Position numbers and translations under genes: made by a program. This document shows, in pieces, positions 40,001 to 54,800 of a stretch of 64,000 bases of DNA. The first letter of the stretch is position 1; every line of letters begins with the position of its first letter. The notes beneath the pieces are model-generated. The model was given only the letters and a program-made list of their open reading frames with translations, searched no databases and was not told where the DNA came from. Source of the stretch: Branchinecta lynchi (lineage: Eukaryota > Arthropoda > Branchiopoda > Anostraca > Branchinectidae); the NCBI GenBank assembly GCA_023053575.1, contig JAKZAP010000007.1, forward strand, positions 11,933,508 to 11,997,507, in the 5' to 3' direction.

Positions 40001-42778
40001 CCGTTCCAAAGTTATGAATGTTGCTAATTTCCGGATTCCCCATCTTGCCACTCCCCCATTGATGGTCGGATCGGGGAAGTGATTATTTCCAAGTTAACCC
40101 GGTTGGGTCCCTGATATGCGTGCCAAGTTGTATCGTCCTAGGTCATGTGGAACTGCCTAAACAAGTAAAATGCGGACAAACCGACAGACAGACAGACATT
40201 ACGATCGCTATAATAATAACTGTATTTAAAAGCCCAGGGGCCATATACATAATACAACAATAGTACATATTACAAAGGAAAACAAGAACAATAATTTCCT
40301 TCGGCTATGAAGCCTCACTACTAAGCTTGGTCGCTCTTAGCTTCAACGCTCCGTCCATAAACTCGCACACCTTTGTTATAACCCTTTCCGAAGTGCTATT
40401 CAGGATATCCGGAAGAAGCAAAACACTCCCCTTAAAATAAGATCCCCTTAACTCCGAAAGCTCCTGGCATCGATTGATAAAGTGGTCCATGTTTTCCTCT
40501 ACCCCTGCTTTGCACAGTTGGCAATTATACCTGACATCTGGACCAGTCCTATGCCTATCAAAAACTCTAAATCTACCAAACAGGGGGAGGGAATTAGCTC
40601 TAGCCTGGATCCACAACTTCAAAACTTTTTGAGGTAGATTCATTTTAAAATAAAACTCGGGCCCAAACACCTTCTTTGCATTTGAGTAAGCTCAAGTGGC
40701 ATAAAAACATGGAACGTACAAAAATCAGTGTGGTGTCGTTTGGGGGTTTAGAATGTACCGTATTCAATTAGGGATGTACGGAGCGATCCAGGAGGTAGTC
40801 TGCACAAGTACTATAGGTACGACAGGTCCTTCAATGTGTTGGCGATATGAATCATCCCAATCTTTTAACAGGACTTCACACTAGCCCCAAACCAGTGTTG
40901 AAGACATAAGGCGTATTCTCGCCGTTTCCAGAGGACTCCTCGGGAAATCAAGGCGAAGGGCGAGAATAGAGTGAGTCACTCCGCACGGACTCCGCATATG
41001 AAAAACAACGATAATCCCAAAACAGATTTTGTTCGAAAAAGAAAATGTAGCTGTGTGAGCATTGTGAATTGTCGTCATTTTGAGCTGTTGGTATTTCGGA
41101 CGATTTCACTTTTGGGGTCTTCGACCTCACTGGTGGGCATTTTGAGTCGCGGGCATTTTGAACCGTGGGCATTCTGAATTGTGGGCATTTTGAACCGAGT
41201 GCATCCTATCGTGGCCATTCGTAGTCTGGATCCCCTTTATTTCCAGTTTTATTTATTCTGATTGTTTTTAATTAATTTTACATTGTTGATACTCGCAAAA
41301 AAAAACAAGACCAAAGGTTTCGATGGGATCCCAAAAATTCAATATCTGATCCAGACAACTGAGTCTTGTCTTAGCCAGATCCAGTCATCGCCAGACTCCT
41401 TGAACATTTTTACAATTAAAATTCAGAAACAGATTAAGGCCAAATAGCTAATCATCTGAGAAAAACTTCCTGCCACTACCGATTTCCCGATTCCGGCCAA
41501 ACTCCAGAACTAACTGTCCGGCGAAAAAAGAAAGCTCAAAAATGAACTCAGGGTATCTTCTTTCCTCAATAAGGAACATCTAATCAACTTCAAATAAAAA
41601 TTTAACTTATAACAAATTTTCCGACTCCAGCCGGATTCCGGTCAAACTATATGTCCGGGTAAAATATGATTGTCACACACGGATTCAGCATCTCTTCTTA
41701 CCCCTAAATCGGTTATCTAATCAACTTCTACCAATTTTCCGGTTTTGGCCGGATTCCGCGCGAACTACACGTCCGGATAGAAAATTGTTTTCACATAAGT
41801 GTTCAGCATGTCTTCTTGCCCTAAATCGAACATCTAATCAACTTCAACTAAAACTTTTAATTTTAACAAACTTTCCGGTTTTGGCCGGATTCCGGGCGAA
41901 CTACTTGTCCGTCGAGAAATTGGTTTTCAGCATCGTGCTCAGCATGTCTTCTTACCGCATAATCGACTATCACATTAGCTGTTTCAAAATATTTTCCTTA
42001 ATTTGAAACCCCTCCCCTAAATGTAGGGCTACAAAGCCCATCTACGAACTTGACTGGTCCGACGACCCAACGAATCCTCACACCAAGTTTCATCAAAATA
42101 TCTCATTTCCTTCGACAGTTATCGTGCTTACAGACGGACGGACGGACGGACAACTTGTGCGATGTCATAGGTATCCCTCCACTTACGTTTTGGGATCCCA
42201 AAAATCGTAACTACAATGAAAATGATGCCTTTTCTCAAAATTAGTTTTAAACTATAACCACACTCATTATTGATCTTAGAAATTCTTATTAACCATCTCT
42301 AATATTTGTCTTTTCAAATCCAGTACCTGATAAACAAAAATTCCATGAAGTCAAGACAAAAACACAAAATGGAGTGTACTTTCGACATGAACTTTCGGCA
42401 TGCAAGCTCTCTAGTAGAGCCTACGGCTCCTAGGTGAACTTATTGCATCCAATTCAAACAACTTCGACGGAAATCAGTTCAAACTTAGCTTCCAGAAAGA
42501 CGTCGGCAGGTGAAAGTTCGAAAACCGTTCTGTAAAGGCGTGGAACCAACCTCCGTCACACGTCATTGCAAGCCCATCAGTCGACATTTTCGCTAAATTT
42601 GTTTCTGTCAGCAATAGTAATAAAAATAATAACTAAAAGCTCATAGGCAAGGCCGTATCCAGGGGGGGGGTATAGGGGGTTGACCCCCCCCCAACAAACA
42701 CACAAAAATAATCATTTTTATAGGCTTTTCCCTCTGATCTATGCGTTTTTGTGCTTTTTTGTCTGACCAGCAGGTAAT

Positions 42779-42815
<37 letters not shown>

Positions 42816-45800
42816 AAATAAATTCCTGGATACGGGCCTGCTCATAGGCGTGAGACGTAGACGTTTCACGTCTAGCAACGCAGCCTTCCCAGCCAGGCGC
42901 CATGTCTTTCGGCAAATTCTTCTTAATTCTCAATCTATGTCAGGCATCCGAGGCAAAGAAATCTGTCAGGGACGCACGTGAGGATTCTGGGAGGTGTCGA
43001 ACTAGAGACATCTTTTATCTTCGCCCTCTCTGAGCCTTTACGAGGGATTAGGAGAGGTTTAGGGAAATGCAGTAAAAGGCACGACTGCAGTTCTGATCGT
43101 GATATTTTGGAATGTACCCATCGTACCTACTACACTGTTAGAAGTTTGACAACAGGTAACACATGTTTGCGAATCCTTGCGCTAAACATTATAAGAGTAT
43201 ATTTTTTATGACTCTTCTAAATGTTACCTTTTCGCGAAACAATAAAATGGTTGTAACAGTAGTTCTGTCTCGAAACTCAGTTTAAAAAAAACGCTTTCCA
43301 AGACTTGTTCAGCTATTATTCAGGATACCTCTAGGTTGATTCGCATAGCATATGGTCGTTTATGTCCAAACAAAGGTCGCTACAACCGGAAAGCACTTGG
43401 GCGATTTTATAGCGCTTTCTGCACTCCTTACATTTTGTATTGTTCCGGTGTTTATCACATTCTACGAAAAAAAGACATTAAAGCTTTGAAGACGTGTTAT
43501 TATAATCTTTGTAAATTTTTTATGCACCTTCCTCGTTCCTGCCACAACCACAAATTAGTTCAGAAGCTCAGCGTACAAGATGTGATTCGCTCACTCGAGA
43601 AAAGGTCAGCGTCACTACTATCTACATCTCGTCATCCTGGGTCTTCGAGTATATGTTTTTCATGAATTTTTCAGACCCAGTTAGTATTAATGTCTACATT
43701 TTGTGTGTTTATACTGTTATTTATCTTGTGTTATTTCGCGTTATTCCCGTTACTCCACTACCACATTCTGTATTTGGCAGGTTATAAATAAAATATATAT
43801 ATATATATAACAATTAGAAAGGTCTTAACAGATATATTTTCATAACATTTAACACAAGGATGCGCTAAGATGCGTATTTTGTGATCAAACTCTCTGACAT
43901 TGTAGTCAAGAAACTCCGAGCGTCTTGGCTTGGACACACTGGCGGCCGATTCCACCCTGATGAAAACAACACCCCACTTCCCGGTGGAAAAACTCCACGG
44001 AGGGCGAACTAAAACACGGCTGAGTATTCTCAAAGATGAAGTCGAGCTAAAATTTCCGCCGTCATGGGAGGAGGTTGGATCTCTCCTGGCCTCAACTGTG
44101 GACGCCCTTCACAAAACACTCAAAAACAATGAGATTCGTGGCATGGCTAGCTACGTCTTCAGCTATCGCCAGGGAAAGCTGCACAGTTTGCATCCTGACA
44201 CAAGTCCAAGTAAGTACGGTGGATCCTAAGGACGTGACCACGGTTGCGATTAAGACTTTTAATATGTACAATCGCGTGTTCGTCTTTCTAGCTTTACCTT
44301 GAAAAGGATCATTACGAAGAAGGGCCGAAATATTACTACAAGAAATCTCAGCTGACTTTTACCGCCATCAAGTACGATTCGTAGTCAGTTTGGGCTGAAA
44401 GATGAGTATCTAAAGTCACTGGTCCGTTCATAAATTACACAAGAAATAGAAAACAGTGATCTTCGGGGTTTTTTCTTAATCAGCTAGTTATCCCTCTAAG
44501 ATGATGTGCGAGGGATAAATATAATTTCGGATATTCCCGTTGCACTTCCGGCAAACCGTCCTCAGCGAAAAAAACCCAACTAAATCATAAGATCCAACAC
44601 AATACCAATAGAACAAGACCAAAGGTTTCGATGGGATCCCAAAAATTCAATATCTGATCCAGACAACTGGGTCTTGTCTAGGCCAGATCCAGTCATCGCC
44701 AGACTCCTTGAACATTTTTACAATTAAAATTCAGAAACAGATTAAAGCCAAATAGCTAATCATCTGAGAAAAACTTACTGCCACTACCGCCAATTTCCCG
44801 ATTTTGGCCAAACTCCAGAACTAATTGTCCGGCAAAAAAAAAAGAAAGCTCACAAATGAACTCAGAGTATCTTCTTTCCCCAATAATGAACATCTAACCA
44901 ACTTCAAATAAAAATTTAACTTATAACAAATTTTCTGACTCCGGCCGGATTCCGGTCGAACTATATGTCCGGGTGAAATATGATTGTCACACACGGATTC
45001 AGCATCTCTTCTTACCCCTAAATCGGTTATCTAATCAACTAGAAATAAATCTTAAACTTCTACCAATTTTCCGGTTTTGGCCGGATTCCGGGCGAACTAC
45101 ATGTCCGGATAGAAAATTGTTTTCACATAAGTGTTCAGCATGTCTTCTTGCCCTAAATCGAACATCTAATCAACTTCAACTAAAACTTTTAATTTTAACA
45201 AACTTTTCGGTTTGGGCCGGATTCCGGGCGAACTACTTGTCCGTCGAGAAAATGGTTTTCACCATCGCCTTCAGCATGTCTTCTTACCCCTAAATCGAAC
45301 ATCTAATCAACTTAAAATAAAACTTTTATTTTTAACAAACTTTCCGGTTTTGGCCGGATTCCGGGCGAACTACTTGTTCGATGACAAAATGATTTTCACC
45401 ATCGTGTTCAGCATGTCTTCTTACCCCATAATCGACTATCACATTAGCTGTTTCAAAATATTTTGTTTGCCCCTTCATTTGAAACCCCTCCCCCACCCCT
45501 AAATGTAGGGCTACAAAGCCCATCTACGAACTTGACTGGTCCGACGACCCAAAGAATCCTCAAACCAAGTTTCATCAAAATATCTCATTCCCTTCGAGAG
45601 TTATCGTGCTTACAGACGGACAACTTTTGCGATGTCATAGGTATCCCTTCACTTACGTTTTGGGATCCGAAAAACGAAGCCGAACCAATAGACAAAGTTT
45701 TCTATTTATTTTGTTATGAATGGTCAGCTTGGCTTCAAACTTTATGTTTAATAAATTACACGTGCTCTGAATCCGTATTTTACAGTCTCTTTCTCGAGGG

Positions 45801-48800
45801 GGGGAGGGGGGGGGGGGTGCACTTTTCTACTTTACAGGTAAAAAGAAAAAATGGACAAATTATTTATCCTAAGGTAGCCAATCTTTTCTCAACCACTCCA
45901 GAAGTCTGGCTTTTTTTGGCCCTTCCGACATCTTTGAATTCAGGTGTTAAGTACGCCTATGCAAGAACGAAGGAATACCAAAAAAGAAGCTGAATAATTT
46001 ACTAGCCAACTTCCCACATTCCGCGGACTCTGAAGCGACTTCCATCAAAAATTCCTCTCTTCGCGTGGGCCAGTGCTTTCTATATCCAAGAAACCAGAAA
46101 AAGAACAGCTTGCTCCAGAAGCTAACGACATGTCTCGTAAACATTGAGTTTGACGAGCTGGGTTTAACAATGGGTGACGATAAAAATATTTTGAATTTTA
46201 TTCCGAGCAGGAAAATAGACTTGCAGAGCTTGAGACCGAAGAGGAAACTCTTCGGCATACCTACCACTTTGATCCCCGTAGCGCCAACTTTCCCAGAACA
46301 ATCGGGTATTGTAGATCATCTTCGCACGTGGATTTTGGATGTTTAAGTTTAAGTTATGTAAAATAATTAAGTAGTTCTTAAAGTGTAATCCTTATGTTTG
46401 GTGAGAGATACAAGCTATGCTTCCGGGGAATTGATTCCTCATGGAACCTCCAATGTCTTAAAATCCTTTTAATGAAATGAAGTAGTTAATAAATGGAATG
46501 GATACACCGTCTCGACCAGCAACTCCAGTTCTGTTCGGTAATCACCCTGAGCCCCAAAATTCCGTTCTAGCACGGATTACGACAGGAATGCAATGGATTA
46601 CACATCGGGATTAGATATTACCGACCTTCCTTCGACTAGTAAGACACGGATCGTAACAGCTTTTAATATCAGTGATCCTAAAATTTCAACCGCAAAACGC
46701 AGGATTAAATTTAAAAAGCGCCAAATCCTCCTCATAGTTTGTCCAAAGCATGTTTACAGTCGAAAAGTAGTTTTGTGTGATATTTATTATCATTCGTATG
46801 TGATTAGGTCTGGCAGTTGCATTAGAATTAGGCTACAAGTGTTTCTTCTCCTTGTTCGTTCTTTTCTTTGTGTTACTTTGTACCCCATGGTTTTGTTTCT
46901 GGCTTATAAAATTTAGTTGAACACCATCTTCTTGGTGAAATTACACAGCGCTCAGCTAATGATGGACACACGAAAGAAGGAGCGGAAGGAAAGTGAGACC
47001 AAATAAGTTCAAAGTCCATGTGACAAACTATACACGAATAATCGTTTTCATGAGTATTCTGAATTTTGAGTACTGAGTATTTTGAGGTAAAAGTTACCTG
47101 GTCCGGGTTTTATTGTTTTCTTCGGCGACCGGTCAAAGCTAGGCGACGTTCACATAAGTTTACCTCTACTGTCTCAAGACATGATGGTCTCATAGTGTAT
47201 GTACAAAATGTTCTAACATCTCAGCAACCCTGGAAGGCAAAGAACGCTGCCCACCACCGACTGAGGATTATTCCAGAGTGCCCTAAACCCCATAAGATCC
47301 GCAGAAGAACTTAAGGTCGAGGCATGGCGGGGACTCTTACCCTAGGTTCACAGGGACGTTCACACTGAGGCGATATCGGCCATCGCCGAGATTTTCGTCG
47401 CCAAAATCGGCGACTTCTGTCGCTCCGTCAGGCGGTTTTCAATGTTGGTAAAATTCAAGTTTAATCGGGCGACAGTACGATTTTATGCACGCAACAGCAA
47501 TATTTCGCGTTAAATTCTGTTGTCGACGAAAATTCAGTATGAACATCCAGACGATAGACAACTTATAACAATGAAGGACCTGGGAACAGACTCTCTCCAA
47601 ACAGTTTCCCACACGAGGCTGGCTTATAATGGAACTAGTTTGCTCTCAGGTTCGAAATGCTTACGCACGGAGAGTTTGAGCTCTTCGCCAAAAGAGGAGA
47701 AAGTCTATTTTAGAGAGACTTGTCTGAGTAATGTATAACCTGGTCCACACGGAACGCTTCGATCGCGTTGCGTTTTGCTGCAGACATAAAAGCTGGAGAT
47801 TTCAACGGAAAACAACAGCATCAAGACGCGCCGTTTAGAGGCAAATCGCTGAAACGCCGCATCTTAACGAAGAAACGAATTCCGACTGAACCGGGGGTAC
47901 GAGAAATATTCCCAGCGTCGGATCCGTATTTTCTGACCAGTCCAGGTTAACGACAACTCAGTCTCGAGCATCATCTAACATATGATCCAGACAATTGCGA
48001 ACGAACTACCATACTTGTCCAGAAAAAAAAAGGTCAGAAACGAATACTGCGTATCACCTTATCCGTATAAAGAACATCTAATCAACTTCAAGTAAAAGTT
48101 CAACTTATAAAAAAAAAAATCCCGTTTCAACCGGATTCCAAACGAACTATATGTCCAGGTAAAAAAAAAAGATTGTCATATACAGTTTCAACGTGTTTTC
48201 TTACACCTAAATCTGTCATCTAATCAACTTCAAATAAAACTTTTGCTTTTAACAAATTTCCGGTTTGGCCTGATTCCGGCCGAACAAGTTGTCCTGGTAG
48301 AAAATACTGTTCCCATAAGGGTTCAGCATGTCTTCTTACCCCTTAATCGAACATCTAATCAACTTAAAACAAAACTTTTACTTTGAACAAACTTTACGGT
48401 TTTGGCCGAATTCCGGGCGAACTGCTTGCCCGGCGAGAAAATGGTTTTCACCATCGTGTTCAGCACGTCTTCTTATCCCTAAATCGAACATCTAATCAAC
48501 TTCAAATAAACATTTACTTTTAACAGACTTGTCGGTTTTGGCCGGATTCCGGGCTAACTACTTGTCCGGCGAACAAATGTGTTTCACCATCATGTTCAGC
48601 ATGTCTTCTTATTCCTAAATCGAACATCTAATCAACTTCAAATAAAACTTTTATTTTTAACAAACTTTCCGGTTTTGGCCGGATTCCAGGGGGGGAACTA
48701 CTTGTCCGATGACAAAATGGTTTTCACCATCGTGTTCAGCATGTCTTTTTACCCCATAATCGACTATTCCATTATATGTTTAAAAATATTTCATTTGCCC

Positions 48801-51800
48801 CTTAAATTAAACCCCCACCCCTAAATGTAGGGCTACAGAGCCCATCTACGAACTTGACCTAAAAAATCCTTACACCACGTTTCATCAAAATATCTTATTC
48901 CCTTCGAGAGTTATAGTGCTTACAGACGGACAGACGGACAACCTTTGTGATGTCATAGGTATCCCTCCACTTACGTTTTGGGATCCCAGATAGACACTTA
49001 ATTTTTAATCTTCGGTCAGGTAGCAGTGGATTACGTCGTGCGCTGGTTGGGCCCGGCTGTCCATGATTTTGAAAGCGACGAGGAAACACCCAAAAGGGTA
49101 ACATTTGCATCTTGAATTTTGAACTTTTCCGTCAATGTACGGGTACGACATAATTTGGACAAGCGGAGCAGGTGCTTTGCATATTTAAAATAACATGATC
49201 TCTTCTTTTTAATCTCCTTCTTTCGCAGAACATGAGTGACGCCCGAACGAAATAGTACAGAAGGAGCGCAGAAGGTGCTGTACAAAATTCCCAAGCTTTA
49301 CGATTACAGCACCCCCCGGTTCGGGAAGATGCGCCCAGAGGCGCTACGGATTGATTTATAAACTTCTTGAACAACCGAAGAGCAAAATTTTGACAATGAA
49401 GATTTGAATGTACCTTTGTGGTAAGGGACGAGGGTCCTTGCTTGGACTTAAAGTTGGTGCTGAGATTTCATTTTGGACACGGCTACTGTTTTTTCTGCTC
49501 GGTTAGTTCGGTCGTCTACATGGTAAAGATTTATAAAGACTAAATTTAACTTCAAGCAATTCTAACTAAGAAAGTCACCACCATCACATATTTATAATTG
49601 CTAGAATCTTTACTGATTTTTTCACACGTTCACTTTCCTAGCTTTGAGCCTGATGAGTACCCTTGCCAAGAAGGGCCAAATTATGGCTGGAACAAAATCA
49701 GCTGACGTATCCGTCTACCGCAGTCAACTATGATTCGCATTCATCTTGAGCTGAAGGAATAATTTATAACTGACTTTAAGATAGTCTATGTCTGGCGCTG
49801 TTTACTCCCTGACAACTGCTCGGTACCTAAAGATTCCCTCAACCCAAGCTGACTGAATGTTTTTTACACAAGTTCATTTTCCAGTTTGAGCGGCTCTGAG
49901 CCTGAAGAGGACCTTGAAGAGGGAACGAAATATAGCTGTATGGAAGAATGGTACCGTTGACCGATTCGGAAGCTCGACGAGCTATATCAACGACTAAAAT
50001 GCAGTCAGAGCGGTGGTAGGAGTGGCAAGTTACTAGTGTGATTTTCTCTCTGTGTTTTGCCTTTTGTTCTTCGTTGCTGTGTGATCTTTTTGCTGTGTTT
50101 TTTTCTCTCCTTTTTTTTCATATACTCCATTATTTTCTCTTTCATGTAAGATGGGTGAAAACTAAACATAACATAACATACATAGACCCAAAAATATGTA
50201 TAGACCGAAATATAGACCCAAGATGACTTGCTGAAGGGCCGATATTTAGCTCTAGTAAAATTCAGCTGCCGTATCCGTTTTGCAGTGTCAAATACGCGTG
50301 GTACCTGCGGGTGCCCTAATCTACTCCATCATGAGCGAATTCTGATTGACTGTGGATGCCCCCAACAAAACTGAGCTGGGCTAGAAGTACTCGCTGAGCT
50401 TCTATTTGATGCCCGCCTACTTCCCTCTTCGCCGCTGCGCATATCATAGGGAAAAGTGCAGCAAGCGTACTTATCCGCTCTGCAGCGCGTCAAATGTGAC
50501 GACACAATGAAAGACAACCAATCGGCTTTTGCTTGCAAAATTTCCTCTACGGGGCTTTACTGCGAGAGGCCCATAGTCCTATAGCTGTTTGTAGAGGTAA
50601 CGGATTGTGGTGTTCCGCATAGTTCCTACACTCCGCTCGTTCGCATCGGGCAGGGTACATGGAATGTATTCGACTCCGCATGGTCGTATTACAGAGATAG
50701 GGAGACGGAGGTGTTGGTGCTTGAATATTATTGGTTTTACTGACTCGATTGCTGTCCATAAATGAATATCGCAGTGCAGAGGGAACAATCAGTGTTAAAT
50801 GTCTGTCCAATTTTTGATACAGAACAAATATTTTGAGGGGAGTCGATAATAGTCCTGCAGACGCACAGTAGGGATATTGAGGATACTGGATTACAGGAAC
50901 AACCAGAGGCTTCCCGCACGGGAGGAAGCCACACCCCCCCCCCCCCCACGTTGTCGGACACTCGGTTTTTTTGTTTGTTTTTAGTAAGTGTTCCTTCAGC
51001 CCAAGGTGACTGCGAAAAACTCAAGGCTCAATCATCTCCTCATCAGGCTCAAGCTGGAAAGTAAACTGTCCAGCAGAGAAAAATAACACTAGGGAGTAGC
51101 GCCCCTGAAAAAGGTGACACACTCGAATAGCAGCGACACTGGCACCACTAGCGATAGTGAGCGTCACTACTGAAACTCAATCGGTCGTGCACCAGCGCTG
51201 GCTCCAATAACTTCATATTCTAAAAAAAGCAAAAAAAGATACAACCTCCTCTCGATGTGTGCAGACCGCATCTTAGCTTTACTAGAAATTTCTAAACCCG
51301 CAAGTTTGTCTGAGTTCGCGGTCGCTACTCCCTAGTGTCGTTTCGCTCTGCTTTCCAGCTTGAGCTGCTGGAAAATGGCCAGCTAGTCGGTAAAATGTCT
51401 TGATCTTCTCCCCCCAAAAATTTTGGCTAATAACGACTTTCGGAACGCCAGGTCTTTTAAATACTCCTCATTACAGAGCAGCGGAACACGCTCCAGCAAA
51501 GGGTTCAACATGTCAAACTGTTACATACCAGCCCATATGCAGCGCTTCTCTCGGACTCCTCGGTGACATCTGCTACGTACGCAAACACAACTGAAAATGT
51601 TACAGCAAAAACTCCGGATATAGAGATCATTGCAAAATACCACCTAGAAGAGAAAACAAAGTAAGACTCTCTTAAGCAAGAAATAAGTTCCTTTATGAGT
51701 GCCATGAAAACATTGCATTGTTCAAGAACTGGATACATCATAATATTCACTGTCAAGTGTAGTAGTAAAAAAAAAGAAGGAACAAGTACGGACGAATAGT

Positions 51801-54800
51801 ACGGATTTCCCCTTCGCAAGGTGGACGAGGGGATTTTGGCCCACTTCCTCCTCGAGTGCCCGGGTTTCGCATTTCAGGATCAAATTTGTCGGGTGGTGGC
51901 TCCGTTTTTCCTCCCAGAATCCTAGAGTCTACGAACCCCAGAGCAAAATAACGCTAAGGAGTAGAGCCAAGTGACGCACACTCGAACAGCGGCAATAGCA
52001 CCACTAGCGATAGTGAACGTCCTTACTGAAGTCTTAAATCAGTCGTGCACCAGCGCTGGCTCTGACAACTTCATACTCTAAACAAGCATACTGCATCTTA
52101 GTTTACTAGAAATTTCTAAACCCCTCAAGTGTGTCTCTCTTTGAATGTCCCGAGCGTAGTCGGTGGTGCTACGAGTAGGGGCTGTTTTCGATGCATAGAA
52201 AGCATAGGTCTTGGCGCTACTCTCTAGTGTTAGTTTGCTCTGAGGAACCATCCTGGAAGTTTCTAAATATATGTACAAGAATGGCCAAACTTCTCACAGA
52301 AACGTTAGTTTAGATAGTGTAAGGTGCAACGATTTATTTTCGTTTGTTTTGTTACATGTTTTTGTTTTTGTAGAGCCTTTGGGCTAATTAATTCTTTTTG
52401 TTTTTGTATTCATTTGCATGCCAAGCCGAGTCGGACTATTCCTGTTCTCAGTCAAAGTCATAGACTTCTTCACGTGACGGAGATTCCCCTGTGCACCGTA
52501 ACCTCAAATTTAACCTTTTTGAACCATCTTTATCCCTATTTCTTAACATCTCTTAGCCATACTATAATAAAATGGTTCTGAAAATACGAGTGCCATAGCA
52601 GACAAAGATCCAAAATCCAAACTAGTTAAACGCTGTCAGGATATGTAGTTCGTACGATTCGGAAGAAAGAGTTATCGAGGGGTTGGCCCCTCTCCCACAC
52701 CTGCTGTACACCCTTTCCCGGCACCTCAATGGTACCAGCCATAAATTAGATGATTCATCTTTCGAACGCTTCACAAAATGCTGATTATGATGTACTAACG
52801 CCTGACAGACGGCGCCGGAACCAGCCTGGCACCGGGCACTTCCTGTACATTAAAATCGAGAATGGACAACCCCCGGAGTTATCAGTCCTTCCAAGTAACG
52901 CAATGCGATTCCCTAAAGCTATCGACCAATCCAGAATGACTAATCGCTTCTCAAACCTTGGTTTCACCAACCAAAACACAACTCAAGGAATTAATATCAT
53001 AAAGCCTAGATTCAACTTGTTCGCAGTCGGGACAGCCTGTCCGCTCTTAAGTGCTTTGCATTCTACTTCAGAAGTTTACGGTACTCTAGAATAAAGATTA
53101 AACAAATTTAGACAGGGAAAACCTGTCGTCGCTGTCACAAAGTGCTTTTCACCCGAGCTAAAATAAATAAAGCTACATTGTGAATGAACAAAAGGCAATG
53201 TCCCAGATCTTGTCCTGACCCTTTTTTTGTACGCACAAGCTAGCGCAAGTATTAAATAAACACATATAACGCTCAAACAAGGCTGTTACTTCACAATAAA
53301 CCGAGTTCACTACCCATCAAGACAATGCAACTACAAATTTAGAATCATCCAACTACGACAATACTGCTACTAATTACTAGTATGCTAGTGTACCTTATAA
53401 TGTTCTCACTTATATCGTTTTGGTGTAACGCATCTTCTACGAAAGAAGGAGTAATAACGGATGAGAACATGATATTTTAAGTATGCAAACGATGCAAAGT
53501 ACCTGCTCCATCTGGAAAAATTCTGCCGTAAGAACCCGCTAACGGCGAAATCCTAAGTTGGCACTACTCTTTCGGAAGTTTCCTTGTCCCTACAAAAATC
53601 ATGGAAAACTGGGCCCAGACATAACACGACGTTCTACACTGTTTCCTGGCCGAATTGAAAAATTGTATTTGTGATGTGTTTTCTTTCTTTTCTTTCATAT
53701 AGTCCTCTTTTTTAAATGGCGGATCACAAATCAATCAATTACTTGTTAGGATTAGCAGTGGTGGAGCAATGAAGGCGTCTCACTAGGTTGGCAGTCTACT
53801 GCCAGATAGTCAGTGGGCAATCGTAAGGTCCCTTCTGAAGCATCCAAACCGCCACCGGTACTCCATTTACCTTTACTCCTCAAATACTTCGCTATATCTT
53901 AATTCCGTTACATAGGTAAAACACGCCAAGATGGGCTTTATCGTGGTCCATACACTGGACTGCGGACAAGCCGGATTTTACCAATACTCTATATGACCAA
54001 GTCCAAAACATGCCATTCATCCTCAGGAACACAGAGAATACGGCGCCTTAATGACTCGAACTCAACAAGTCAAATCCTGCGTCAACCAATCACGGCGATC
54101 GTTGGGGACAGCTGTAGTGCCACCTCTGTCTCTTCCGCTAGGTACACGGCGATTTTGCATCAGTACGGATAGTTAGTCATCTAGAGTATCGCTAAGCAGC
54201 CATTTCGTGAGGAATTTCGATTTTCGGGCTTCCAAAACACGATCTGTCTACTTTGGCAGACGAATTGGACTGAAGTTGGTTGGCTCTGAATGACTTGACA
54301 TAAGAAAGCAAGTTCTGCGATGGAAAACAAGCATTCAAGCACGATCTTCAAGAACAGTCTTAACCGATCACGTTGCCCACCACGTAGGGAAACAATCCCA
54401 GCCAAATGTTGCAAATCTCCAGAGACGTTACACGCGGGCCTTCGCCAGGACATAGAGAATATTTGGCACTGAAAGAAGCGACGTCTTTTTTTCGCGAAAA
54501 GATAAGCAAGCATGATGTTCTCAAGTGTTGGCTGACGCAACTGAACAGACACCATATGACATGAAGCTGACCGCATAACATTTGTTATTAGTTTAGTTTC
54601 GGTAGCTTAGCGACATCCCGTGGATATTAGTTCTGCCGCCTCGCTCAGGAATGTGTCTTTCTTTAAAGTTTAACTGAAAAGTCAGCCGATTTTGTACATT
54701 ATTTTTAAATACACTGAATTATTTCGACTCCTTGAGGGATTTTCAATTTTTTCATAATAGGCTCTAGTACACAACAAAATCTTGCGGTATTTGCTACTGG

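Noticed and set aside
45463..45993. A 176-codon plus-strand open frame
   Set aside because: It begins in the F1 terminal module and runs through unrelated intron sequence. Parallel frames occur in other F1 copies only because the module is repeated.
54181..54576. 131-codon minus-strand frame
   Set aside because: No recognisable domain, no splice context matching the MFSD14-like protein, and a length reachable by chance.
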